DNA of 64,000 nt from Arthrobacter pityocampae (GTDB taxonomy: Bacteria; Actinomycetota; Actinomycetes; Actinomycetales; Micrococcaceae): NCBI RefSeq assembly GCF_002927275.1, contig NZ_PRKW01000001.1, positions 248,001 to 312,000 on the forward strand, read 5' to 3'. A model generated the notes under the pieces. It saw nothing but the letters and a program-made list of their open reading frames with translations, was not told the DNA's origin and did no database searches. The position numbers and the translations under genes were made by a program. This document shows, piece by piece, positions 51,652 through 59,905 of this stretch (positions are counted from its first letter, which is position 1; the number at the start of each line of letters is the position of its first letter).

Positions 51652-52691
51652 GGGACGTGATCGCCTTCCGGCTTGAGGTTGCGGGCCAGCAGGCGCGGCC
51701 CGAGGTCGTTCACGGACAGGTGTCCCTGCAGGACGGCCACCACGCTCGCCGTGATGGGCATGTCCACACCGTGCTGGTCCGCGGCGTCGAGGACGGCCTG
51801 CGCGGACTTGATGCCCTCGGCGGTCTGCTTCATCTTCGCCGTCACCTCGTCCAGGCTGAGCCCCTGCCCCAGCAGGTGCCCCGCGGTGTGGTTCCGCGAG
51901 AGCGCCGAGGAGCACGTGGCGATGAGGTCGCCCATGCCGGCCAGACCGGCCATCGTCTCGCGGCGTCCGCCGAGGGCGACGGCGAGACGCGTGGTCTCGG
52001 CGAGGCCACGGGTGATGACGGAGGCCTTCGTGTTGTCGCCCATGCGGCGGCCCTCGCAGATGCCGACGGCGAGGGCGATCACGTTCTTCACGATGCCGCC
52101 GATCTCCACTCCGATCACATCCGTGGAGGTGTAGGGGCGGAAGTAGGACGCGGTGCAGGCAGCGGCGATCCAGGCGGCGGTGTCGTGGTCGGAGCAGGCG
52201 ACGACGGACGCCGTCGGCTCCTCGCGGGCGATCTCCATGGCGAGATTCGGACCGGACAGCACTGCGATCCGCTCCTCGGGGAGACCGAGCACCTCGGCGA
52301 TGACCTCGCTCATGCGGGCGTCGGTGCCGACCTCGAGGCCCTTCATGAGGGAGACGACGACGGCGTGCGGCGCGATGAGGGCACGCCAGGCGGGGAGCTG
52401 GGCGCGCAGGGACTGGGCGGGGACGGCGAGGACCACGAGGTCGCTGCCGGCGAGGACCGCCCCGACGTCGTCGGACGCCGTGATGTTCCCCGGGAGCAGG
52501 GTCTCCCCGAGATAGCGGGCGTTGCGGTGCTCCGCGGTGATCTCGGCGGCCACCTCGGGCCGGCGGGACCACAGCATCACCGGGGTGTCCGGGGACGCGT
52601 CGGCGAGGACCTTCGCGAACGTGGTCCCCCAGCTGCCGGAACCGAGGACGGCGATCTTGGCGGGCCGTCCGGCGCGCGGGTCGATCGTCAT
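51648..52691 (-). CDS. gpsA: NAD(P)H-dependent glycerol-3-phosphate dehydrogenase
   Basis: 347 residues. It reduces dihydroxyacetone phosphate to sn-glycerol-3-phosphate, the backbone for phospholipids and a source of glycerol-phosphate for teichoic acid. Motifs: Rossmann AVLGSGSWGTTFAKVLA near residue 14, LVVLAVPAQSLR, VVSLMKGLEVGT, VLSGPNLAMEIA, EIGGIVKNVIALAVGICEG with the catalytic Lys, and AGMGDLIATCSSALSRNH. It overlaps both neighbours by 4 nt, so plsC-gpsA-ddl are translationally coupled. Confidence 0.95.
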   Translation of the reverse strand: MTIDPRAGRPAKIAVLGSGSWGTTFAKVLADASPDTPVMLWSRRPEVAAEITAEHRNARYLGETLLPGNITASDDVGAVLAGSDLVVLAVPAQSLRAQLPAWRALIAPHAVVVSLMKGLEVGTDARMSEVIAEVLGLPEERIAVLSGPNLAMEIAREEPTASVVACSDHDTAAWIAAACTASYFRPYTSTDVIGVEIGGIVKNVIALAVGICEGRRMGDNTKASVITRGLAETTRLAVALGGRRETMAGLAGMGDLIATCSSALSRNHTAGHLLGQGLSLDEVTAKMKQTAEGIKSAQAVLDAADQHGVDMPITASVVAVLQGHLSVNDLGPRLLARNLKPEGDHVP

Positions 52692-53485
52692 TGCACATCT
52701 CCTGGTACTGGTCCGCCGGGTGCGGCGTCGTCGTGGTTCTCCTGGCGGCCCTCGAAGTTGCGGCCGGTCAGCTTCTGGTGCTTCCTCGCCGGGTCCCAGC
52801 GTTCGGCGGGCGGCTGCTCGCCCCTGAGCTCCGCCAGCAGGTCCGTGATGGCGTCGACGATGCGGTCCGTAGCGCCGTCGAGCGTGGTCTTGGTGAGCGG
52901 GGCGTCCCTGAACTCGGAAAGGTCCACGGGGTCACCGACGAGCACGCGGACGCGCTTGCGGGGGAACAGGTGGAAGCGCTTCGCATAGCGCGGGAAGACC
53001 TCCTGCGCCCCCCAGTGCGCGATGGGCACCACGGGCGCCCCGGTCTGGAGGGCCAGACGGGCCGCTCCGGTGCGGCCCTTCATGGGCCACATGTCAGGGT
53101 CCCTCGTGAGCGTGCCCTCGGGGTAGATGATGATCCCGCCGCCGTCGGCCAGGGCTTCCCGCGCGGCCTCGAGGGAGCGGTTGGCCCCGGCCGAGGTGCG
53201 CTCGACCGGCACCTGCTTGATGGTCCGCAGGATGAACCCGATCACCGGCACGTCGAAGAGGGCCGCCTTCGCGAGGAAGTGCGGCATGATGCCCTGATTG
53301 AATAGGAGGTGCGCGATGACCACCGGGTCGATCTCGGTGACGTGGTTGGGGCACACGATGATGCCCGTGTCCCGCGGCAGCTTCTCCTGCCCGCGCCATT
53401 CCTTGGCCATGAGGGCGTTCATGACAGGCCTCACCCAGAGGCCCAGGAACGTGAACATGGCCCGTGAGCCGCGCGACTCCCCCAT
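52688..53485 (-). CDS. plsC: 1-acyl-sn-glycerol-3-phosphate acyltransferase (PlsC family)
   Basis: 265 residues. It acylates lysophosphatidic acid to phosphatidic acid at the inner membrane. The acyltransferase motif NHVTEID (H-x4-D, near residue 47) is followed by AALFDVPVIGFILRTI, GGGIIIYPEGTLTRD (the PEGT block) and GAPVVPIAHWG. The last ~45 residues are polar and low in complexity. An internal ATG 9 codons in is an alternative start. The position between murA and gpsA is the usual actinobacterial order. The next gene's start overlaps its stop. Confidence 0.92.
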   Translation of the reverse strand: MGESRGSRAMFTFLGLWVRPVMNALMAKEWRGQEKLPRDTGIIVCPNHVTEIDPVVIAHLLFNQGIMPHFLAKAALFDVPVIGFILRTIKQVPVERTSAGANRSLEAAREALADGGGIIIYPEGTLTRDPDMWPMKGRTGAARLALQTGAPVVPIAHWGAQEVFPRYAKRFHLFPRKRVRVLVGDPVDLSEFRDAPLTKTTLDGATDRIVDAITDLLAELRGEQPPAERWDPARKHQKLTGRNFEGRQENHDDAAPGGPVPGDVQ

Positions 53486-53496
53486 GCGCGGGCCGC

Positions 53497-54846
53497 CTAC
53501 GCGAGTGCCACGGCGACAGCCGGGGCGTCCTCCGTGACATCGAAGTCGGCGCCGAGTCCCTCGAGCTTGGCCTGGAAGCGCTCGTACCCGCGGTTGATGA
53601 GCTCGATTCCCGTGACGCGGGAGACGCCGTCGGCGGCGAGGGCCGCGATGAGGTGGCTGAACCCTCCGCGCAGGTCAGGGATGTCGATCTCGGCACCGTG
53701 CAGCTGCATGGGCCCGGAGATGACCGCCGAGTGCAGGAAGTTCCGCTGCCCGAAGCGGCACGGGACGCTGCCGAGGCACTCGCGGTGCACCTGGATGCTG
53801 GCGCCCATGCGCAGCAACGCCTCGGTGAAGCCGAACCGGTTCTCGTACACGGTCTCGTGGACGATCGAGACGCCGCTGGCCTGGGTGAGGGCGACGACGA
53901 GGGGCTGCTGCCAGTCCGTCATGAAGCCGGGGTGCACGTCGGTCTCGAGCACGAGCGGCTTCAGGGGGCCGCCCGGGTGGTAGAAGCGGATGCCGTCGTC
54001 GTCGACGTCGAACGCACCGCCGACCTTGCGGTACGTGTTGAGGAACGCCGTGAGGTCGAGCTGGCGCGCCCCCTCCACGTAGATGTCACCCTTGGTGACG
54101 AGCGCAGCGGACGCCCAGGACGCCGTCTCGTTGCGGTCCGAGATGGCCTTGTGGTTGTAGCCGGTGAGTTCCTTGACGCCCTCGATGCGGATGACGCGGT
54201 CGGTCTCCACCGTGATGATGGCGCCCATCTTCTGCAGGACGGCGATGAGATCCATGATCTCGGGCTCGACGGCGGCACCGGAGAGCTCGGTGATGCCCTC
54301 GGCGCGGACCGCGGTCAGGAGCACCTGCTCGGTGGCCCCGACGCTTGGGTACGGGAGCTTGAGCTTGGCGCCGTGCAGGCCCTTGGGCGCCGAGATGGAG
54401 ATGCCGCCCGGGCGCTTGTCGACGACGGCGCCGAAGTTGCGGAGGACCTCCAGGTGGTAGTCGATCGGCCGGTCGCCGATCTTGCACCCACCGAGGTCGG
54501 GGATGAAGGCTTCGCCGATGCTGTGCATCAGGGGCCCGCAGAAGAGGATGGGGATGCGGGAGTCCCCGGCGTGGGCGTCGATGTCCTTGGACATCGCCAT
54601 CTTCGCGTCGCTCGGGTCCATGGTGAGGTCTCCGGTGACGGGATCCTTCGTCACCTCGACGCCGTGCAGCTGCAGCAGGCTGGTGACGACGTCGACGTCC
54701 TTGATTTCGGGGACGTTGCGGAGGACGGACGGTGAGTTGCCCAGGAGCGATGCGACCATCGCCTTCGGCACCAGATTCTTCGCCCCGCGGACGAGGACCT
54801 TGCCGTTGAGCGGAATGCCGCCTCGAATGGTCAGAACGCTACCCAT
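53497..54846 (-). CDS. murA: UDP-N-acetylglucosamine 1-carboxyvinyltransferase
   Basis: 449 residues. MurA transfers enolpyruvate from PEP to UDP-GlcNAc, the first committed step of peptidoglycan synthesis. It begins with VLTIRGGIPLNGKVLVRGAKN (substrate Lys-Asn), and the active-site loop keeps the fosfomycin-sensitive Cys (LGGCKIGDRPID). Later blocks are SVGATEQVLLTAVRAEG, AVEPEIMDLIAVLQKMGA, TDWQQPLVVALTQASG and DLRGGFSHLIAALAA. A Lys/Glu-Tyr-type terminus follows. The gene ends 11 nt before plsC. The 205-bp gap upstream to leuD leaves room for its own promoter. Confidence 0.95.
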   Translation of the reverse strand: MGSVLTIRGGIPLNGKVLVRGAKNLVPKAMVASLLGNSPSVLRNVPEIKDVDVVTSLLQLHGVEVTKDPVTGDLTMDPSDAKMAMSKDIDAHAGDSRIPILFCGPLMHSIGEAFIPDLGGCKIGDRPIDYHLEVLRNFGAVVDKRPGGISISAPKGLHGAKLKLPYPSVGATEQVLLTAVRAEGITELSGAAVEPEIMDLIAVLQKMGAIITVETDRVIRIEGVKELTGYNHKAISDRNETASWASAALVTKGDIYVEGARQLDLTAFLNTYRKVGGAFDVDDDGIRFYHPGGPLKPLVLETDVHPGFMTDWQQPLVVALTQASGVSIVHETVYENRFGFTEALLRMGASIQVHRECLGSVPCRFGQRNFLHSAVISGPMQLHGAEIDIPDLRGGFSHLIAALAADGVSRVTGIELINRGYERFQAKLEGLGADFDVTEDAPAVAVALA

Positions 54847-55051
54847 GAATACCTGTTTTCCTCATACGTTGAACCCCCGCGAACCCGGACCGACCCCCTC
54901 CAAGCATAGGAGTAGCGTCGGCCAGACAAAAAACTAGGGTACGGGCTGGACTCCCTGCCGCCCTACAGGAACCTCCGGGATGACGCCGTCATTCCTCCCA
55001 GCAGCGGATCCGACGGGTGAGCTGCGTTACGGTGGCAACCCTTCCGCGGCG

Positions 55052-55651
55052 TCAGGTGCGGACGGGCAGGGTGGTCGGCTTGTGGGCCGGCCGGCGGGCC
55101 TCGAACGCCGTGATGTGCTCCTCCTGCCGGAGGGTCAGGCCGATGTCGTCGAGTCCCTCGAGCAGGCGCCACCGCGTGTAGTCGTCGAGCTGGAAGGGTG
55201 CGCTCACGGACCCGCACTGCACCATGCGCGCCTGGAGATCCACCGTCACCGTGGCGCCCGGCTCGTTCTCGAGCACCTTCCAGATGAGTTCGATGTCGTC
55301 CTGGGCGACCTGCGCCGCCACGAGTCCCTGCTTGCCCGAGTTGCCGCGGAAGATGTCGGCGAAGCGGGAGGACAGCACGGCCTTGAAACCGTAGTCCTTC
55401 AGCGCCCAGACGGCGTGCTCCCGCGAGGAACCGGTGCCGAAGTCCGGTCCGGCCACGAGCACGGAGCCGCGGGAGTAGGGCTCGCGGTTGAGGATGAAGT
55501 CCTCGTCCTTGCGCCAGCCCGCGAACAGCGCGTCCTCGAACCCCGTGCGCGTGATGCGCTTGAGGTAGACGGCGGGGATGATCTGGTCGGTGTCGATGTT
55601 GCTCTGGCGCAGCGGGACGCCGATGCCGGTGTGGGTGGTGATCTTCTCCAT
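55052..55651 (-). CDS. leuD: 3-isopropylmalate dehydratase, small subunit
   Basis: 199 residues. With LeuC it isomerises 2- to 3-isopropylmalate in leucine synthesis. Motifs: [57 protein letters not shown] and the [17 protein letters not shown] substrate loop. The ATG follows the leuC stop by 9 nt, so the two subunits are co-expressed. The 205-bp stretch downstream to murA contains no gene. Confidence 0.95.
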   Translation of the reverse strand: MEKITTHTGIGVPLRQSNIDTDQIIPAVYLKRITRTGFEDALFAGWRKDEDFILNREPYSRGSVLVAGPDFGTGSSREHAVWALKDYGFKAVLSSRFADIFRGNSGKQGLVAAQVAQDDIELIWKVLENEPGATVTVDLQARMVQCGSVSAPFQLDDYTRWRLLEGLDDIGLTLRQEEHITAFEARRPAHKPTTLPVRT

Positions 55652-55660
55652 GGCGGGCTC

Positions 55661-57145
55661 CTACGCTGCGGTGGGGGTGGACGGTGCGGCATGGGCGCCC
55701 GTGCCGCGGACCTCGGCTCCTCCGGGCTGCGGGGGCAGGTCCGACGGCGAGCTGAGGGTGCCGCGCACCGCCGTCGCGGCGGCGACGACCGGCGAGACCA
55801 GGTGGGTCCGGCCGCCCTTGCCCTGGCGTCCCTCGAAGTTCCGGTTCGACGTCGACGCGCACCGCTCCCCCGGCGCCAGCTGGTCCGGGTTCATGCCGAG
55901 GCACATCGAGCAGCCGGCGAACCGCCACTCCGCGCCGAAATCCTTGAAGATCCGGTCCAGGCCCTCGGCCTCGGCTTGCAGCCGCACGCGCGCCGAGCCG
56001 GGGACCACCATCATCCGCACGGCCGGGTCCTTCTCGCGGCCCCGGATGATGTCGGCGGCGATGCGGAGGTCCTCGATGCGGCTGTTGGTGCAGGAGCCGA
56101 GGAACACGGTGTCCACCCGGATGTCCTTCATGGGCGTGCCCGGTTCCAGCGCCATGTAGTCCAGGGCGCGGCTGCACGCGGCCTTGTCGTTCTCGTCGGC
56201 GAAGTCCTCGGGCGAGGGCACGGCCTGCGAGAGCGAGACCCCCTGCCCCGGGTTGGTCCCCCAGGTGACGAAGGGCTCCAGCTCGTTCGCGTCGAGGAAG
56301 ACCTCGGCGTCGAAGACGGCGTCGTCGTCGGTGCGCAGCTCGCGCCATTCGGCGACGGCCGCCTCCCAGTCCGCGCCCTCCGGCGCGTGCGGGCGCCCCT
56401 TCAGGTAGGCGAACGTCGTCTCGTCGGGGGCGACCATCCCGGCGCGTGCGCCCGCTTCGATCGACATGTTGCAGATGGTCATGCGCGCTTCCATGGACAG
56501 CGCCCGGATGGCCGAGCCGCGGTACTCGAGCACGTAGCCCTGCCCGCCTCCGGTCCCGATCTTGGCGATGACGGCGAGGATGATGTCTTTCGAGGTGACG
56601 CCCGGTTTCAGCGTCCCCTCCACCGTGATGCCCATCGTTCTGAACGGCTTCAGCGACAGCGTCTGCGTGGCCATCACGTGCTCCACCTCGGAGGTGCCGA
56701 TGCCCATGGCGAGCGCCCCGAAGGCGCCGTGCGTGGAGGTGTGCGAGTCCCCGCAGACGACCGTCAGCCCGGGCTGGGTGAGGCCGAGCTGGGGCCCGAC
56801 GACGTGCACGATGCCCTGCTCGGCGTCGCCGAGCGAGTGCAGCCGCACGCCGAACTCCCGGCAGTTCGCGCGCAGGGTCTCGATCTGGGTGCGGCTGGTG
56901 AGATCGGCGATGGGCTTGTCGATGTCCAGCGTGGGCGTGTTGTGGTCCTCGGTGGCGATCGTCAGGTCGGGGCGGCGGAGGGGCCGTCCGGCGAGGCGGA
57001 GACCCTCGAAGGCCTGCGGCGAGGTGACCTCGTGGACGAGGTGGAGGTCGATGTACAGGAGGTCCGGCTGCGCTTCCGCCCCCACGACGTCGCCCTTGCG
57101 CACCACGTGTGCGTCCCAGACCTTCTCTGCCAGTGTCTTGCCCAT
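55661..57145 (-). CDS. leuC: 3-isopropylmalate dehydratase, large subunit
   Basis: 494 residues from ATG 57145 ([15 protein letters not shown]); 11 extra in-frame codons upstream are not part of the family. It is an aconitase-type enzyme holding a [4Fe-4S] cluster with three Cys: [14 protein letters not shown] near residue 345 and the CSMCLGMN pair near 405-410. It has [21 protein letters not shown] in the N-terminal domain and ends in a Pro/Ala-rich tail of about 20 residues. It is transcribed divergently from ndgR, whose product probably controls it through the palindrome at 57259-57275. Confidence 0.96.
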   Translation of the reverse strand: MGKTLAEKVWDAHVVRKGDVVGAEAQPDLLYIDLHLVHEVTSPQAFEGLRLAGRPLRRPDLTIATEDHNTPTLDIDKPIADLTSRTQIETLRANCREFGVRLHSLGDAEQGIVHVVGPQLGLTQPGLTVVCGDSHTSTHGAFGALAMGIGTSEVEHVMATQTLSLKPFRTMGITVEGTLKPGVTSKDIILAVIAKIGTGGGQGYVLEYRGSAIRALSMEARMTICNMSIEAGARAGMVAPDETTFAYLKGRPHAPEGADWEAAVAEWRELRTDDDAVFDAEVFLDANELEPFVTWGTNPGQGVSLSQAVPSPEDFADENDKAACSRALDYMALEPGTPMKDIRVDTVFLGSCTNSRIEDLRIAADIIRGREKDPAVRMMVVPGSARVRLQAEAEGLDRIFKDFGAEWRFAGCSMCLGMNPDQLAPGERCASTSNRNFEGRQGKGGRTHLVSPVVAAATAVRGTLSSPSDLPPQPGGAEVRGTGAHAAPSTPTAA

Positions 57146-57258
57146 GACGATCGTCCTCTTCCGTCCCGGCGGCCTCACCCCGGGAGGGGTGGCGGCCGGA
57201 ACTCTTCGTGCATCAACTCAACCAGTGCCCGCCGACGAGTGCCAGCACGACCGCTTGC

Positions 57259-57275
57259 GTCTCAGATTATGAGAC
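57259..57275. promoter_or_regulatory. NdgR/LtbR-type operator in the leuC-ndgR divergent region
   Basis: GTCTCA-gatta-TGAGAC is a perfect 6-bp inverted repeat with a 5-nt spacer. On the minus strand it covers a CATAAT that could serve as the leuC -10 element. It ends 14 nt before the ndgR ATG. IclR-type NdgR/LtbR proteins bind sites of this kind ahead of leuCD in other actinobacteria. Confidence 0.65.
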
Positions 57276-57289
57276 GGCAATATCATCCT

Positions 57290-58009
57290 ATGGACAATTC
57301 TAGCGGCGTCGGAGTCATCGACAAGGCCGCCCTCGTGCTCGACGCCCTCGAGGCAGGGCCCACCACCCTCGCCCAGCTCGTGGCCTCGACCGGACTCGCC
57401 CGACCGACCGTCCACCGGCTCGCCCTCGCGCTGGCCCACCACCGGTTGGTGGGACGGGACATGCAGGGTCGCTTCGTGCTCGGCAGCCGGCTCGTGGAGC
57501 TGGCCTCCGCCGCCGGCGAGGACCGCCTGATCGCCTCGGCGGGGCCGGTGCTGCTCGGTCTGCGGGACGCCACGGGCGAGAGTGCCCAGCTGTTCCGCCG
57601 GCAGGGCGAGTGGCGCGTCTGCGTGGCCTCCGCCGAGCGTCCCGTGGGACTGCGGGACACCATCCCGGTCGGCACCCAGCTGTCCATGAAGGCCGGCTCG
57701 GCCGCCCAGTGCCTCCTGGCCTGGGAGGACCACGACCGCCTGCTCAAGGGCCTGCAGGACGCCCGCTTCACGCCGACCGTGCTGGCCGGCGTGCGGCGCC
57801 GCGGGTGGGCACAGAGCCTCGGCGAACGGGAGAACGGCGTCGCCTCCGTCTCGGCGCCGGTCCGCGGGCCGTCGGGCCGCGTGATCGCCGCCGTGTCCAT
57901 CTCCGGGCCGATGGAACGCCTCACCCGTCAGCCGGGCCGCATCCACGCGGAGGTCGTCTCGGATGCGGCACGCCAGCTGACCCTCGCCGTGGCGAAGGCG
58001 TCCGACTGA
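57290..58009 (+). CDS. ndgR: IclR-family regulator of leucine/amino-acid metabolism (NdgR/LtbR type)
   Basis: 239 residues from ATG 57290; an in-frame ATG at 57269 would overlap the operator and lies before the conserved family start MDNSSGVGVIDKAALVLDAL. The winged helix occupies residues ~10-65 (TLAQLVASTGLARPTVHRLALAL), followed by the IclR effector domain (GESAQLFRRQGEWRVCVAS, DTIPVGTQLSMKAGSAAQ, GVASVSAPVRGPSGRVIAAVSISGP). Orthologues in Streptomyces and Corynebacterium control leuCD and other amino-acid genes. The position divergent from leuCD fits that role. It shares a TGATG junction with the downstream gene. Confidence 0.93.
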   Translation: MDNSSGVGVIDKAALVLDALEAGPTTLAQLVASTGLARPTVHRLALALAHHRLVGRDMQGRFVLGSRLVELASAAGEDRLIASAGPVLLGLRDATGESAQLFRRQGEWRVCVASAERPVGLRDTIPVGTQLSMKAGSAAQCLLAWEDHDRLLKGLQDARFTPTVLAGVRRRGWAQSLGERENGVASVSAPVRGPSGRVIAAVSISGPMERLTRQPGRIHAEVVSDAARQLTLAVAKASD

Positions 58010-58656
58010 TGCGCCTCATCGCCCAGGACTGTCATCAGCTCGAGCAGCAGAAGGGCTCCCACGGCTTCGTGGTGGCCGGCGCCGGCCGGGCCGCCCTGAT
58101 CGACCCGGGCCTGGCGTCGGGGTTCGACGGCGTTCTCGCCGAACTGCGGGCCGACGAGGCGACGACGGGCCCGATCACGGACATCGTCCTCACCCACTAC
58201 GACCCCGACCACGCCCAGGCGGCACGGCGCCTCCAGGAGACGCTCGGCGCGAGCGTCTGGATCGGTTCCGCCGACGCCGACGTGCTGCGCGGACGCATCC
58301 GGCCGAAGACCCTGCTTCGGCGGGTGCTGCGGCGGATCATCCGCGTCCGGCTCCCGGCGGACGTCCGCGAGCTCTCCGGCTCCGGCGAGATCTTTCCCGG
58401 GCTCGCGTACTTCCCGACCCCGGGGCACACGCCGGGCCACTACGCCTACCAGTGGCGCGGGGTCCTGTTCACGGGCGATGCGGCCAGGGTGTCGGCCGAC
58501 GGGTCGGTCCAGGACTTCTATGCACCCCTCATCGACGACCGGGCGGTCGCCGCACAGACCGTCCGGCTCCTCGACGAGCGCATCCGTGCGGGGTCGGTGG
58601 ACTGGGTCTGCTCGGGCCACAGCCCGACCGCCCGGATCGCGGCGCGCCCTTCCTGA
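58009..58656 (+). CDS. MBL-fold metallo-hydrolase
   Basis: 215 residues. The metallo-beta-lactamase fold is marked by RAALIDPGLASGF, the metal motif LTHYDPDHAQAA (HxDxDH, the variant with Asp at the second position), FPTPGHTPGHYAYQW, LFTGDAARV and the terminal CSGHSPT. It is a cytoplasmic hydrolase of unknown substrate. The ATG overlaps the ndgR stop by one base (TGATG), so it is translationally coupled to the regulator. A link to leucine metabolism is only positional. Confidence 0.88.
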   Translation: MRLIAQDCHQLEQQKGSHGFVVAGAGRAALIDPGLASGFDGVLAELRADEATTGPITDIVLTHYDPDHAQAARRLQETLGASVWIGSADADVLRGRIRPKTLLRRVLRRIIRVRLPADVRELSGSGEIFPGLAYFPTPGHTPGHYAYQWRGVLFTGDAARVSADGSVQDFYAPLIDDRAVAAQTVRLLDERIRAGSVDWVCSGHSPTARIAARPS

Positions 58657-58704
58657 CGTCGCCCGGGGCTGCCTTCGTCGGACGGACCCTCCCGGACACA
58701 GAGG

Positions 58705-58740
58705 GATCCCGCCCTCGGGGACCTGCCCGGGGACGGGATC
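58705..58740. terminator. Terminator hairpin between convergent genes
   Basis: GATCCCG at 58705-58711 pairs with CGGGATC at 58734-58740, and the stem continues with CCC/GGG past one bulged A. It separates the MBL gene from the oppositely oriented SHOCT protein gene. Confidence 0.55.
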
Positions 58741-58750
58741 GCTCGTGTTC

Positions 58751-59149
58751 TCAGCTGGCAGAGGCCAGTGCGTGCTCCTTGATCCTGACGAACTCGGGCT
58801 CTGTGATGGTGCCGGCCTCGAGCAGTTCCTTCGCCTTCGCGATCTCCTCCGCCGACGTCGTCGGGGCGGCCACGCTGCGGACGTAATTGTCCATGGACTC
58901 CTGGGCCGCCTGCCGGCTGGCCAGCTCGCGATCCGCCATGCCGCGTCCACGGGCCAGGAGATAGACCACGAGTGTGATGAACGGAAGGAAGACCAAGCCC
59001 AGGATCCAGAGCGTCTTCAACCAACCCGAGAGCTCGCGATCGCGGAAGATATCGACGATGACCTGGAAGAGGACGATCAAATAGGCGAAGAACACCATGA
59101 TCGCGAAGGTCGCCCATATGACGTTCCAAATGTTTTCCCAGAATTCCAT
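58751..59149 (-). CDS. Small membrane protein with PLDc_N-like and SHOCT domains
   Basis: 132 residues from ATG 59149, which has AGGAG 8 nt upstream. Two membrane helices (VIWATFAIMVFFAYLIVLFQ and TLWILGLVFLPFITLVVYLL) flank a short RDRELSGW loop, the pattern of the PLDc_N/DUF2207-like stress proteins. A cytoplasmic C-terminal SHOCT domain (EEIAKAKELLEAGTITEPEF) follows a linker (~80-105). SHOCT domains often mediate oligomerisation. Specific function is unknown. Confidence 0.85.
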   Translation of the reverse strand: MEFWENIWNVIWATFAIMVFFAYLIVLFQVIVDIFRDRELSGWLKTLWILGLVFLPFITLVVYLLARGRGMADRELASRQAAQESMDNYVRSVAAPTTSAEEIAKAKELLEAGTITEPEFVRIKEHALASAS

Positions 59150-59319
59150 CTGTCTACTCCTGTCAGAATTTGGAATGCGCCGCGAGGACGGACCGGTGCG
59201 GCTCCGATAGGACAAGTCTGATGACCCGCCGCCGCAGGCCAAAGGGCCGAAGGTCCTGATCGCGCCGTCACCCGCGAAGGACGGCGCGGGCGCGCGAAAG
59301 CGCCGAATACCATGGACGC

Positions 59320-59880
59320 ATGGACGACAAAAGCGCCGGGCAGAGCAGCCCCTCGTTCATTCGGGATCTCGACAAGAAGGTCCGACGTCGTGCCGTCCTG
59401 AGAATGGTCATACAACTTATTGCTTTCTGCACAATTCTCCTGGCGACGTATTTCCTCGTCCCTGTGGGCGGGTTCAACGAGGCGAACCCCGTAGGCGCTT
59501 GGATCCGCCTGATCGTCGTGGTGCTGGTCTTCCTCGCCGTCATGTTCCTGGAGCTGCGGATGATCATGAAGGCGCGGCTCCCGCAGATCCGGGCAGGCGA
59601 GGCGGTCGTCGAACTGATCCTCGTCCTGCTGTGCCTGTTCGCGCTGCTCTACCTCTCCATCTCGGTGTCGGACCCGGCGTCCTTCAGCGAACCGCTCAGC
59701 AGGATGGACGCCCTGTACTTCACGACGTCCACGTTCGCCACGGTGGGCTTCGGGGACATCACGCCCCGGACCGGCCTGACCCGGGCGCTCCTGTCGGTGC
59801 AGATGCTGGTGGATCTCGGCGCGCTGCTCCTGATCGGCAAGGTCGCCTTCTTCGCGGCCTCGAAACGGCTGTCGCGGTAG
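59320..59880 (+). CDS. Two-pore-helix K+ channel family protein
   Basis: 186 residues with four hydrophobic segments: VIQLIAFCTILLATYFLVP, LIVVVLVFLAVMFLEL, VVELILVLLCLFALLYLSI and LLSVQMLVDLGALLLIGKVAFF. Between the last two lies a pore loop with the selectivity filter TVGFGD (FTTSTFATVGFGDITP), as in bacterial Ion_trans_2 channels. There is no RCK/TrkA-N domain, so gating is not by cytosolic ligand binding in this chain. It is a monocistronic gene converging on the GTPase pair. Confidence 0.9.
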   Translation: MDDKSAGQSSPSFIRDLDKKVRRRAVLRMVIQLIAFCTILLATYFLVPVGGFNEANPVGAWIRLIVVVLVFLAVMFLELRMIMKARLPQIRAGEAVVELILVLLCLFALLYLSISVSDPASFSEPLSRMDALYFTTSTFATVGFGDITPRTGLTRALLSVQMLVDLGALLLIGKVAFFAASKRLSR

Positions 59881-59905
59881 CGGGCGCGGAACCCGGGGGT
59901 GCTTG

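Noticed and set aside
50491-52698. A single 735-codon minus-strand frame covering ddl and part of gpsA
   Set aside because: Only the ddl part is protein-like. Upstream of GTG 51651 the frame is a high-G+C shadow of gpsA, which is clearly coded in another frame with all family motifs.
54980-57289. Long plus-strand open frame running into ndgR
   Set aside because: It is the antisense shadow of leuC and leuD with low-complexity composition. The ndgR family start is at 57290.
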